64,000 bases of DNA from Cryobacterium roopkundense (lineage in GTDB: Bacteria > Actinomycetota > Actinomycetes > Actinomycetales > Microbacteriaceae), in contig NZ_JACHBQ010000001.1 of assembly GCF_014200405.1 (NCBI RefSeq), forward strand, positions 3,658,001-3,722,000. The letters are read 5' to 3'. Within the stretch, counting starts at the first letter, position 1, and each line of letters starts with the position of its first letter. A model generated the notes under the pieces. It was not told the origin of the DNA. It made no database searches and was given only the letters and a program-made list of their open reading frames with translations. Of this stretch, positions 44,230 to 52,567 are shown one piece after another. A program made the translations under genes and the position numbers.

Positions 44230-45230
44230 TCTTGGCCGAGGATGGGTTCGTAAAGCTTCTGCATGTCGGCGAAGATCGTGTCGAGGGCGGCCGCATCGCC
44301 GAATTCTGCCGGCACGAACATCGTTCCCACCTGGTCGATCACCTTCGGGTCTGCAGAGCAGGTCTTGAGTTCGGCCTCGAGCGTGGCGACGAGCGCGTCG
44401 GGCAGGCCCTTGGGCCCTACGACCCCGAAGACGGAGACAGCGTTGACGAGTTCGGGGAATCCCTGTTCCGCCAGTGTCGGCACGTCGGGGTACCAGTCGG
44501 CACGCTCCGGGCTGCTTACGGCGAGCGGCACAAAGGAGCCGTCGTCGATGCGCGCCTGCACGTCCTGGTGGTCGGTGATGAACAGTGCGTCCACGTGCCC
44601 GCCCAGCAGGCTCGTGGTCATCTCGGCGTTGCCGACGGCGGGAACGGCCGTCACCTCGATGTCGTATTCGTCGTTGAGCCGCTGCAGCTCGATCGCCGCC
44701 GACGTGGTCGCTCCCGGAATGGCGACGCTGAGCGTGCCGGGCTTCTTCTCGGCGGCGGCGAAGAATTCGTCGGCGCTCTCGTAGGGGGAATCCTCGCCGA
44801 CAACCAGCACGGTCGGCATCTGCGCCATGACCCCGACCGAGGTGAAGTCCTCAATGCCGTAGTTGAGCTTGTTGATCATGGGGTTCATCACGAGCGGACC
44901 GTTCGTGCCGAGCGTCAGCGTGTAGCCGTCGGGCTTGGCGCTCGACACCTCCTGCATGGCAAGGCCGCCGCTACCGCCCGGCTGGTTCTCGATCACGAAG
45001 GTTTGGCCGAGGCCCTCTTCCAGGCACGAGGCGTAGGCGAGTGCGGTCACGGTGGATGGGCCCCCCGCGGCGAACGGCACCACGAAGGTCACGGGTTTCG
45101 AGGGGTAGTCGGCTGCCGGCTCCTGGGCGCCGGCGGCTGCGCTGCAGCCGACAAGGCCCAGCATGGCCAGTCCGGCGAGTGCGGGCAGGAATACAACGGT
45201 GTTCTTCTTCAAAGCTGACCTCATTGTCAT
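44226..45230 (-). CDS. tctC: TctC-type solute-binding lipoprotein (first copy)
   Basis: 334 residues from ATG 45230 (ATG 45224 possible), with a lipobox LVGC. TctC features: YPSKPVTFVVPFAAGGPS, ENQPGGSGGLAMQEV and GGHVDALFITDH. It binds a carboxylate for TctAB. It is closely similar to the second copy at 52568-53548. The upstream region holds the CCAATA-N15-ATTG element at 45301. Confidence 0.9.
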   Translation of the reverse strand: MTMRSALKKNTVVFLPALAGLAMLGLVGCSAAAGAQEPAADYPSKPVTFVVPFAAGGPSTVTALAYASCLEEGLGQTFVIENQPGGSGGLAMQEVSSAKPDGYTLTLGTNGPLVMNPMINKLNYGIEDFTSVGVMAQMPTVLVVGEDSPYESADEFFAAAEKKPGTLSVAIPGATTSAAIELQRLNDEYDIEVTAVPAVGNAEMTTSLLGGHVDALFITDHQDVQARIDDGSFVPLAVSSPERADWYPDVPTLAEQGFPELVNAVSVFGVVGPKGLPDALVATLEAELKTCSADPKVIDQVGTMFVPAEFGDAAALDTIFADMQKLYEPILGQE

Positions 45231-45300
45231 CTGTCTTGTGCCTCATGGTGGGGTGATTTGCGCCAGCCCATTTCACTGTCGCAGAATCATAAATTCATTT

Positions 45301-45331
45301 CCAATACCATTTTGGGGCCGTATTGATACCC
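45301..45331 (+). promoter_or_regulatory. LysR-type element A (CCAATA-N15-ATTGATACCC)
   Basis: CCAATA at 45301-45306 and ATTGATACCCC from 45322 are separated by exactly 15 bases, as at sites B and C. TTTGGGG (45311-45317) and CCCCAAA (45329-45335) also form a perfect 7-bp inverted pair with an 11-base spacer, a LysR-like layout. It lies 71 bp upstream of tctC. Confidence 0.65.
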
Positions 45332-45356
45332 CAAATGCATAAAATCGTGTCCGTGG

Positions 45357-46538
45357 TCAGACCCGTTCGAGCAGCATTGCCGTGCCCTGGCCGAGGCCTA
45401 CGCACATCGTTGCGAGGCCGCGGGGGGCGTCTGCGCGCTCCATCCGACCCAGCAGGGTGATGGCGATGCGGGAGCCGGAGGACCCGAGCGGATGCCCGAG
45501 GGCTATCGCCCCGCCGTCGCTGTTCACGATCCGCGGGTCAAGCCCGAGGCGACGGATGCAGGCGAGCGCCTGGACCGCAAAGGCCTCATTGAGCTCGATC
45601 GCCCCCACATCGTCGAGGGACCACCCTGCGCGTTCGAGCACCTTTCGGGTCGCCGGGACCGGCCCGATGCCCATGATCTGTGGGGGCACCCCGGCCGAGG
45701 CGCCGTCTACGATCCGCGCGCGCGGAGTGAGGCCAAACCGGTCGATGGCGCGTTCACTCGCCACGAGCACGGCGGAGGCTCCGTCGTTGAGCGTGCTGGA
45801 GTTGCCGGCAGTCACGATCCCGCCGGGTCGCACGACAGGGCGCAGGCCCGCGAGGGCCTCGAGCGTGGTCTCACGCCTCGGCCCCTCGTCATGCTCCACG
45901 ATTCCATTGTGTGTGGCCACCGGAACGATTTCGGCGGCGAAACGGCCCGCATCGATCGCGGCGGCGGCCCGCTCCTGGGAGCCGAGGGCGAAGGCATCCG
46001 CTTCGTCGCGCGTGATGTTGTCGACCCGGGCGAGCTCCTCCGCCGTCTCCGGCATGGAGAGGGTGGTCGTGGGCGCAAATCGGGGGTTCACGAAGCGCGC
46101 GCCGATGCTGGTGTCGGAGATCTCGCCCGGTCGCCCGAAGGCCTTCTCGGGCTTCGCGAGCACCCACGGTGCCCGCGACATCGACTCCACACCGCCCGCC
46201 AGTACCACGTCGGCGGCTCCGCTCCTGATCATCTGAGAAGCCAGGATGATGGCACTCAGACCCGAGGCGCACAGCCGGTTAACCGTCAGCCCGGGGATCT
46301 CTTCGGGAAAACCGGCCAGCAGGCTCGCCATTCGCGCCACGTTGCGGCTGTCTTCGCCGGCCTGGTTGGTGTTGCCCATAATCACCTCGTCGATCACGGC
46401 GGGGTCGATGCCGGTGCGCGTCACGAGCTCGCCGAGCACGAGCGCCGCCAGGTCGTCGGAGCGGATGCCTGACAGGGCTCCGCCGTATCGGCCGACGGGG
46501 GTACGCACCCCGCCCACCAGAAAGGCCTCGGGAATCAC
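45357..46538 (-). CDS. Thiolase (acetyl-CoA C-acetyltransferase type)
   Basis: 393 residues from GTG 46538 (GTGA overlap with the SDR gene); the 584-residue extended frame is an artefact. It has the catalytic Cys in VNRLCASGLSAI, NEAFAVQALA, the His in GGAIALGHPLG and the second Cys in CVGLGQGTAM. It cleaves acetoacetyl-CoA or a longer 3-ketoacyl-CoA. It is the last gene of the operon from the CoA-transferase down, next to the tct genes. Confidence 0.92.
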   Translation of the reverse strand: MIPEAFLVGGVRTPVGRYGGALSGIRSDDLAALVLGELVTRTGIDPAVIDEVIMGNTNQAGEDSRNVARMASLLAGFPEEIPGLTVNRLCASGLSAIILASQMIRSGAADVVLAGGVESMSRAPWVLAKPEKAFGRPGEISDTSIGARFVNPRFAPTTTLSMPETAEELARVDNITRDEADAFALGSQERAAAAIDAGRFAAEIVPVATHNGIVEHDEGPRRETTLEALAGLRPVVRPGGIVTAGNSSTLNDGASAVLVASERAIDRFGLTPRARIVDGASAGVPPQIMGIGPVPATRKVLERAGWSLDDVGAIELNEAFAVQALACIRRLGLDPRIVNSDGGAIALGHPLGSSGSRIAITLLGRMERADAPRGLATMCVGLGQGTAMLLERV

Positions 46539-47311
46539 CGCGCGCCCCCGTTGATGTAGAGGGTCTGGCCGGAGACGTAGGAGGAATCGTCGCTCGCAAA
46601 GAAGGCGATCGCTGCCGCGACCTCCTCCGGCGCACCCACCCGGCCGAGCGGTGTACGGTCGGCGGTGGCCTTCTGGTGCTCCTCGGCGGTTCTTCCGACC
46701 CGCTCGGCGGTGGCCGCGGTCATGGCCGTTGCGATATACCCGGGTGCGACGGCGTTCACGGTGATGTTGAACGGCCCGAGCTCGAGCGCGAGCGTGGCGG
46801 TGAGCCCCTGGATGCCGGCCTTGGCCGCCGCGTAGTTCGCCTGTCCCCTGTTGCCGAGCGCCGAACGACTGCTGAGGCTCACGATCCGGCCGTAACGGGC
46901 GGGAACCATGAATTTCTGCGCGGCCTGGGCGCAGAGAAAGGCGCTCGTGAGGTTGGTCACGAGCACCGAGTCCCAGTCGGCGCGGCCCATTTTGAACAGC
47001 AGGTTGTCGCGAGTGATCCCTGCGTTGTTCACGAGGATGTCGAGGCGGCCACCGGTCTCGAAGACCTGCTGGAACGCATCCGCTACCCGATCTTCGTCGG
47101 TGACGTCGCACACGAGGCCGCTGGCCGATCCGCCGGCCGCGACGACGGCGTCCGTCTGGGAAATCTGCTCGGCTGTCGCGGCTGCGCGTTCGCCGTTCAG
47201 ATCGAGGATGGCCACGTGCGCGCCTTCCGTGGCGAGTCGCAGGGCCGTGGCCGCTCCGATCCCCTGGGCGCCGCCGGTAATCACGGCGACTCTGCTGTTG
47301 AGCCGGTTCAT
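46535..47311 (-). CDS. SDR 3-oxoacyl-CoA/ACP reductase (FabG/PhaB-like)
   Basis: 258 residues from ATG 47311 with GGGAG upstream. TGGAQGIGAATA for NAD(P), NNAGITRDNLLFKM, a catalytic Tyr-Lys in NYAAAKAG and a serine in SLSSRS are present. In this cluster it should interconvert 3-hydroxybutyryl-CoA and acetoacetyl-CoA. FabG/PhaB-type enzymes are usually specific for the R-isomer. Confidence 0.88.
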   Translation of the reverse strand: MNRLNSRVAVITGGAQGIGAATALRLATEGAHVAILDLNGERAAATAEQISQTDAVVAAGGSASGLVCDVTDEDRVADAFQQVFETGGRLDILVNNAGITRDNLLFKMGRADWDSVLVTNLTSAFLCAQAAQKFMVPARYGRIVSLSSRSALGNRGQANYAAAKAGIQGLTATLALELGPFNITVNAVAPGYIATAMTAATAERVGRTAEEHQKATADRTPLGRVGAPEEVAAAIAFFASDDSSYVSGQTLYINGGAR

Positions 47312-47358
47312 CGAATCTCCCTGGTCATTCATGGTCGGACTGTCGCGGGCGGAACGGC

Positions 47359-48567
47359 TCACGCGAACGCCGAAATTCCGGTGATGTCGCGGCCGATGAG
47401 CAGCGATTGGATGGAGTCCGTGCCCTCGTAGGTGTGCACGACCTCCATGTCGGTAAGGTGGCGAGCCACGTGGTTCTCCAACAGCAGGCCGTTACCGCCG
47501 AGCATGTCGCGGGCCTCCTGGCAGATCCAGCGCCCCTTCTGCGCGGTGTGCATCTTGGCGAGGGAGGCCATAGCCCCGGTCATCTTCCCCTGGTCGGCCA
47601 GCGTCGCCAGTCGGAAGCAGATGAGCTGCATCGCGGTGAGCTCGGCGAGCATATTGGCGAGTTTGTTCTGCACGAGTTGGTAGCTCGCGATCGGCTTGCC
47701 GAACTGCACGCGATCGCGGGCGTACGTGACGGCGGTCTCGTATGCGGCCGTGGCGTGGCCGAGGGCCTCCCACGCTGCCCCGCCGCGGGTGGAATTGAGC
47801 ACGCGCACAGCGTCTTTAAAGGAGTGGCCGTCGACGAGCTTGTTCTCGGCGGGAATTCGTAGATTCGTGATTGTAATGTCGGGCTGCAGGATGGCGCGTT
47901 TGCCGATCTTGCCGGTGATCACGGTGGCGTCGTAGCCCTCGGGGAAGGATCCGTCGGCGTTCTTCTCCATCACGAAGGCCTTCACCTTTCCGTCGGATTC
48001 GTCGCGCGCCCAGATCACGACGACGTCGGCGAAGCTCGCGTTGCCGATCCAGCGCTTGGCGCCGTTGAGCACGTAGTGCGCGCCGTCGAGCCGGGCGCTC
48101 GTCTCCAGGGCCACCGAATCGGAACCGTGGTTGGGCTCGGTGAGCCCGAACGCGCCCACGAGGTCGAGCGCCGCGAGGCCGGGCAGCCAGCGCTGCTTCT
48201 GCTCCTCGCTGCCGAGCATGTTGATGGTGCCCATGGTGAGACCGGACTGCACGCCGATGAAGGTGTTGATCGAGCCATCGGCCCTGGACATTTCCAGCGA
48301 CACCATTCCGGCGCCCAGGCGGCTCAGCCCGGGGCATCCGTGGCCTTCGATCGTGCCGCCCACAATGCCGAGCCTGGCGATCTTCGGAACGAGCTCGAAC
48401 GGAAACGCGGCGCGGTCCCAGTAGTCGTTGATGATGGGGAGAACTTCGGCGTCGGCGAAGGCGCGCACCTTGAGGCGGATGGCCCGCTCCTCGTCGGTGA
48501 GAAAATCGTCGACCAGGTAGTAGTCCATATTGACTGCTGTTTCACTATTGACTGCTGTGTCACTCAT
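47359..48567 (-). CDS. Acyl-CoA dehydrogenase, glutaryl-CoA dehydrogenase-like (copy 1)
   Basis: 402 residues from ATG 48567 with AAAGGCA upstream; the ATG overlaps the thioesterase stop. It has FGLTEPNHGSDS, NGAKRWIGNASFADVVVIWAR for FAD/substrate binding and a catalytic Glu in VHTYEGTDSIQSLLIG. The LLGGNGLLLENHVARHLTDME stretch is typical of the GCDH branch, which oxidises and decarboxylates glutaryl-CoA to crotonyl-CoA. A second, closer GCDH homologue lies at 51392-52558. Confidence 0.87.
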   Translation of the reverse strand: MSDTAVNSETAVNMDYYLVDDFLTDEERAIRLKVRAFADAEVLPIINDYWDRAAFPFELVPKIARLGIVGGTIEGHGCPGLSRLGAGMVSLEMSRADGSINTFIGVQSGLTMGTINMLGSEEQKQRWLPGLAALDLVGAFGLTEPNHGSDSVALETSARLDGAHYVLNGAKRWIGNASFADVVVIWARDESDGKVKAFVMEKNADGSFPEGYDATVITGKIGKRAILQPDITITNLRIPAENKLVDGHSFKDAVRVLNSTRGGAAWEALGHATAAYETAVTYARDRVQFGKPIASYQLVQNKLANMLAELTAMQLICFRLATLADQGKMTGAMASLAKMHTAQKGRWICQEARDMLGGNGLLLENHVARHLTDMEVVHTYEGTDSIQSLLIGRDITGISAFA

Positions 48568-49004
48568 GCTGTGCCTTTCTGTTGGTGCGTCTGCTGCGGG
48601 GCAGCGGCGATAAGCCACCGGGCGAGCGAGGTGCGCTCCTCGGCGTCGAGCGGTCGGGACTCGCCGCGCACGGGGTGTACGGGAACCATCACTGTCGAGG
48701 CGTCCAGCACCGGGAGGCCGGCCTGAACTCCCGAATACCGCAGGGTGTACGACTTTGACCCCACCCGGCCGACCCACACGTCGATCTCGACGTCGGGGCC
48801 GAACTCGATCGGACGGAGAAAACTGAGCTGGAGGGCAGCCACCACCGTCGGGGAAGCCGCATGGTCATACCCGGTGAGAGCGTGCGTCCGCCACGCCATC
48901 CGGGCCTCTTCGAGCAGGGTCGCCACCCGGGCATTGTTGACGTGTCCGTTGAGGTCCTGGTCGCTCCAGCGAACGCCGACTCGCGCTCGGAACGGCTCAG
49001 TCAA
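48564..49004 (-). CDS. 4HBT-family acyl-CoA thioesterase
   Basis: About 146 residues of hot-dog fold with VRWSDQDLNGHVNNARVATLLEEAR, the motif of 4HBT/YbgC thioesterases. The start is uncertain: TTG 49004 would overlap the CoA-transferase stop, TTG 49043 would add 13 residues, and no ATG or GTG fits. It may release CoA from dead-end acyl-CoA intermediates. Confidence 0.75.
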   Translation of the reverse strand: MTEPFRARVGVRWSDQDLNGHVNNARVATLLEEARMAWRTHALTGYDHAASPTVVAALQLSFLRPIEFGPDVEIDVWVGRVGSKSYTLRYSGVQAGLPVLDASTVMVPVHPVRGESRPLDAEERTSLARWLIAAAPQQTHQQKGTA

Positions 49005-50205
49005 CGAGCTGCGCCTCGCGCGTGGCCAGCCACGACCGCACAAGGTCTGAACTCTCGTTGAGGCGCGGCGGAGCCAGATCGTAGGTCACGGGTGTCTGGG
49101 AGAATTTCACCGGATGCCGCACCGTGGGGATGCGGCGATCCCCGGTTCCCGCGAGCACCACCGGCTCGAGGCCGAGCTTCTCGGCCAGTTCGATGCCCCC
49201 CTTCACATCCTGGATGGGCGCACACGGCAGGCCCAATTCGGAGAGAAACTCGAACCATTCCGCGGCCGATCGCCGGGCGAGTTCGCGCTGCAGGATCTCC
49301 CGCAGCGCGGCGCGGTTCGAGTTGCGGTGCTGGGGCGAGCAGAAGCGTGCATCCGTTGCCGCCTCCGGAATGTCGAGCGCCGTGCACAGCTTGCTGAATT
49401 GCGGGTTATTGCCCGCCGCGATGATGAGCATGCCATCGCCCGTGGGCATGGGCTCGTAGGGATAGAGGCTCGGGTGCTCGTTGCCCATACGGGTGGGGAT
49501 GACGCCGCCCGTCACGTATGCGGCCGACTGGTTGACCATGCCGGAGAGGGCGGAGGAAAGCAGGTTGAGCTCCACCCGCTGTCCGCTGCCGGTGAGGTCC
49601 TTGTGGTGCAGCGCGCCGAGCACACCCATCCCCGCATGCAGCCCGGTGATCACATCGAACATAGCCAGACCCGCGCGGTAGGGTTCGGTGTCCTGCCCTC
49701 CGGTGAGGCTCATCATGCCGGAGACGGCCTGCACGAGCAGGTCGTACCCGGGCAGCCCCGCCCCGGCTCCGGTCCCAAACCCCGTGATCGAGGCGTAGAT
49801 CACCTCGGGGTTGCGCCTGACGACGGAGTCGTAGTCCAGGAAGAATCGGTCGAGACCGCCCGGTTTGAAGTTCTCCACGAGCACATCGGCCCGAGCCGCG
49901 AGCTCGTGGGCTACGTCGAGGTCGGCGGGATCGTTGAGGTCGAGTGCGATCGAGTGTTTGTTGCGGTTGACCGAGAGGTAGAACGTGGCCTCGTCGTCGC
50001 GCACCGGCGGAATCCAGCCTCGGGTGTCGTCTCCCTGCGGGCTCTCCACCTTGATGACCGTGGCACCCATGTCGGCCAACAGCATCGTGCAATACGGGCC
50101 GGCGAGAACGCGGCTGAAGTCCGCCACTATGACGCCGCTGAGCGGTCCGCTCCCGGGTCTACCCAAAATACTGTGCAGCCTCGTTGCTGCGCCAGATTCA
50201 TCCAT
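48997..50205 (-). CDS. CaiB/BaiF (class III) CoA-transferase, glutarate-type candidate
   Basis: 402 residues from ATG 50205 with AGGGAG upstream. GVIVADFSRVLAGPYCTMLLADMGA, GDDTRGWIPPVRDDE and VLVENFKPGGLDRFF are class III motifs. Family members include succinyl-CoA:glutarate CoA-transferase (SUGCT). With two GCDH-like enzymes, activation of a C5 dicarboxylate is likely. It heads the minus-strand operon, divergent from lysR across element B. Confidence 0.87.
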   Translation of the reverse strand: MDESGAATRLHSILGRPGSGPLSGVIVADFSRVLAGPYCTMLLADMGATVIKVESPQGDDTRGWIPPVRDDEATFYLSVNRNKHSIALDLNDPADLDVAHELAARADVLVENFKPGGLDRFFLDYDSVVRRNPEVIYASITGFGTGAGAGLPGYDLLVQAVSGMMSLTGGQDTEPYRAGLAMFDVITGLHAGMGVLGALHHKDLTGSGQRVELNLLSSALSGMVNQSAAYVTGGVIPTRMGNEHPSLYPYEPMPTGDGMLIIAAGNNPQFSKLCTALDIPEAATDARFCSPQHRNSNRAALREILQRELARRSAAEWFEFLSELGLPCAPIQDVKGGIELAEKLGLEPVVLAGTGDRRIPTVRHPVKFSQTPVTYDLAPPRLNESSDLVRSWLATREAQLVD

Positions 50206-50264
50206 TGAATGGCTCCCTGTTCGTCTGTCGTGCCTCCACTGTTGCAAAGGGAATTACTCCACGT

Positions 50265-50296
50265 CCAATATCAATTCCGCCGCGCATTGATACCCT
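50265..50296 (+). promoter_or_regulatory. LysR-type element B (CCAATA-N15-ATTGATACCC)
   Basis: CCAATA at 50265-50270 and ATTGATACCC from 50286 with a 15-base gap. TATCAAT (50269-50275) and ATTGATA (50286-50292) are perfect inverted arms with a 10-base spacer. It lies in the divergent CoA-transferase/lysR spacer, where an autoregulating LysR protein binds. Confidence 0.72.
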
Positions 50297-50354
50297 TGGA
50301 GCAATAATGTATGAATACTTGACGGTTTCATGCGCCCATCTGAAGGGGAGAAGC

Positions 50355-51278
50355 ATGGAACTGCAGCAGCTCCGCGCATTCCTGGCCGTGGCTGAGGAGC
50401 TGCATTTCGGCCGCGCGGCCGAGAAGCTCTTCATCGCGCAGCCACCGTTGAGCCGGGCGATCCAGAATCTTGAACGAGAGCTTGGAACCTTGCTCTTCGC
50501 GCGCAGCACACGCTCGGTGCGGCTCACGCCAGCGGGCGAAGCGCTCGTGCAGCCGGCCACCGATATCCTCGACGGCGTGCGCCGGGCCGGAGTCGCCGTG
50601 GCATCGGCCGGCAAGGGCGAGACGGGAAGGGTGCGGGTGGCCTTCGCCGGGGCCTCGTCGCACGTGATGGTCGGCAAGCTCGCCAAACTCGTGCGCGAAA
50701 CGCACCCGGGGATCGAGTTCGAGCTCTACAGCTCCAACTTCGCGATCCCGGCGCTCGACAAGGTGATCAACCGGGAGATGGAGATCGGGCTCGGGCGGTG
50801 GAACTTCATTCCGGCCGGCATTGAGCGCCGGGTGATCGCCTATGAAAACCTCGTCATCGCGGTTCACTCCAGCCATCCGCTCGCCGATCGCCGTTCGGTG
50901 TGCATGAAGGACCTGGTCGGCCAACCCTTCGTGACGCTGCCCCAGGACCCCGGCGCCATCTTGCGGGACCACCTGCTGCGACTCGCGAGCACGGCGGGCT
51001 TCGTGCCCACCATCGTGCAGGTAGCGCCCGATACCTGGACCCTCGTCTCCCTTGTGGCCGCCGAGATCGGCATCGCGCTCACCGTGTCGACCGTGGCCGA
51101 AAACGTGTACTACCCCGGCGTCGTCTTCCTGCCCCTGGACGACGAGACGCAGCCCATCCTGTTACAGCTCGTCTGGCGGGCCGACAACGACAGTCCGGCG
51201 CTGCGCGAGGTCTTGCGGCTGTCCGAGGCAGTACTCCCCACTCCCCCAGTGGCGCCCGACGCCGAGATTCATACCTGA
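50355..51278 (+). CDS. LysR-family transcriptional regulator
   Basis: 307 residues from ATG 50355 with GGGGAG upstream; longer frames are rejected because they include element B. The HTH start MELQQLRAFLAVAEELHFGR and IAQPPLSRAIQNLERELGT is followed by the co-inducer domain (VRVAFAGASSHVMVGKLAKL and VSLVAAEIGIALTVSTVAEN). It probably activates the divergent CoA-transferase operon, the following ACAD operon and the tct operon through the three shared elements. Confidence 0.92.
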   Translation: MELQQLRAFLAVAEELHFGRAAEKLFIAQPPLSRAIQNLERELGTLLFARSTRSVRLTPAGEALVQPATDILDGVRRAGVAVASAGKGETGRVRVAFAGASSHVMVGKLAKLVRETHPGIEFELYSSNFAIPALDKVINREMEIGLGRWNFIPAGIERRVIAYENLVIAVHSSHPLADRRSVCMKDLVGQPFVTLPQDPGAILRDHLLRLASTAGFVPTIVQVAPDTWTLVSLVAAEIGIALTVSTVAENVYYPGVVFLPLDDETQPILLQLVWRADNDSPALREVLRLSEAVLPTPPVAPDAEIHT

Positions 51279-51285
51279 ACAGAAA

Positions 51286-51311
51286 GCAATACCTCCAGGA
51301 TTTGGTATTGG
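51286..51311 (-). promoter_or_regulatory. LysR-type element C (minus-strand CCAATA-N15-ATTG)
   Basis: On the minus strand this reads CCAATA, 15 bases, ATTGC. CAATACC (51287-51293) and GGTATTG (51304-51310) are perfect arms with a 10-base spacer. It lies about 80 bp upstream of the second acyl-CoA dehydrogenase gene. Confidence 0.68.
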
Positions 51312-51391
51312 ATCGAAAATAGATTTGCTGGCACAGTCGAGAGCGTGCAGCTGGTCACCCAGCGCGCCAACTCGGCAAAGGAGCCACTGAT

Positions 51392-52558
51392 ATGCCCGCG
51401 ACTACCTCGGATGTTCTCAACCTCGACGGGCTGTTGAGCCCTGTGGAACTCGAACTGCGTGACACCGTTCGCGCCTTCGTTCGCACCAGCATCGCGCCGC
51501 ACATCAAAGGCTGGTACGAATCGGCGTATTTCCCCCTCGAGCTCGTGGAGCAGATCGGCGGTCTGGGGCTGCTCGGCATGCACCTCACGGGTTACGGCTG
51601 CCCCGGCCGATCGAGCGTGGAATACGGCCTCGCGGCCATGGAGCTCGAGGCCGGCGATTCCGGCCTGCGCACGTTTGTGAGCGTGCAGGGCTCGCTCGCG
51701 ATGAGCAGCATCCACAAGTGGGGTTCCGAGGAGCAGAAGAATCACTACCTGCCCGACATGGCAGCCGGCCGCGTGATCGGATGCTTCGGGCTCACTGAGC
51801 CGACCGCGGGTTCCGACCCGTCGAGCATGGCCACGACGGCCCGCCGGGATGATTCCGGGGGCTGGATACTCGAGGGGTCCAAGCGGTGGATCGGTCTCGC
51901 ATCCGTTGCCCAGATCGCGATCATCTGGGCGATGACCGACGAGGGCGTGCGCGGCTTCATCGTGCCCACCGACACCCCGGGCTTCACGGCGACGCCGATC
52001 GAGGCGAAGTTGTCGATGCGGGCCTCCATCCAGTGCGACATCCTGCTCGAAGACGTTCGACTGCCGGATACCGCGCTACTGCCCGACGCGCGCGGCCTGG
52101 GCGGGCCGTTCGCCTGCCTCAACGAGGCCCGGTACGGCATCATCTGGGGCGCGATGGGTGCTGCGCGCGACAGCTACGAGGTGGCGCTGGCATATTCCCT
52201 CGGGCGCCCGCAATTCGACAAGCCCCTCGCCGCGTACCAGATCACGCAGGTGAAGCTCGTGGACATGCTTCTGGAGATCCAGAAGGGCACCCTGCTCGCC
52301 ATCCACACAGGACGCATGAAGGATGCCGGCACTCTCGAACCCGTACAAATTTCGCTCGGCAAACTCAACAATGTGCGGGAGGCCCTCTCCATTTGCCGGG
52401 AGGCTCGCTCCATCCTCGGCGGCAACGGCATCACCCTCGACTACTCGCCGCTGCGCCACGCTAACAACCTCGAGTCTGTGCGCACCTACGAGGGTACGGA
52501 CGAGGTGCACACCCTCATCCTGGGCAACCACATCACCGGCATTCCGGCGTTCCGGTAG
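51392..52558 (+). CDS. Glutaryl-CoA dehydrogenase-like acyl-CoA dehydrogenase (copy 2)
   Basis: 388 residues from ATG 51392 with AAAGGAG upstream. GLTEPTAGSDPSSMATTARR, SKRWIGLASVAQIAIIWAM and the catalytic Glu in VRTYEGTDEVHTLILGNHIT match glutaryl-CoA dehydrogenase very closely. It should form crotonyl-CoA from glutaryl-CoA with an electron-transfer flavoprotein. It starts the plus-strand operon with TctC and MaoC genes. Confidence 0.9.
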   Translation: MPATTSDVLNLDGLLSPVELELRDTVRAFVRTSIAPHIKGWYESAYFPLELVEQIGGLGLLGMHLTGYGCPGRSSVEYGLAAMELEAGDSGLRTFVSVQGSLAMSSIHKWGSEEQKNHYLPDMAAGRVIGCFGLTEPTAGSDPSSMATTARRDDSGGWILEGSKRWIGLASVAQIAIIWAMTDEGVRGFIVPTDTPGFTATPIEAKLSMRASIQCDILLEDVRLPDTALLPDARGLGGPFACLNEARYGIIWGAMGAARDSYEVALAYSLGRPQFDKPLAAYQITQVKLVDMLLEIQKGTLLAIHTGRMKDAGTLEPVQISLGKLNNVREALSICREARSILGGNGITLDYSPLRHANNLESVRTYEGTDEVHTLILGNHITGIPAFR

Positions 52559-52567
52559 GCGTTCGTC

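Noticed and set aside
44232..45218. A 328-residue plus-strand frame
   Set aside because: Antisense to the TctC gene; no recognisable motifs.
45357..47111. An apparent 584-residue thiolase with an N-terminal extension
   Set aside because: The extension overlaps the SDR gene in another frame. The GTGA overlap at 46538 gives a thiolase of normal length.
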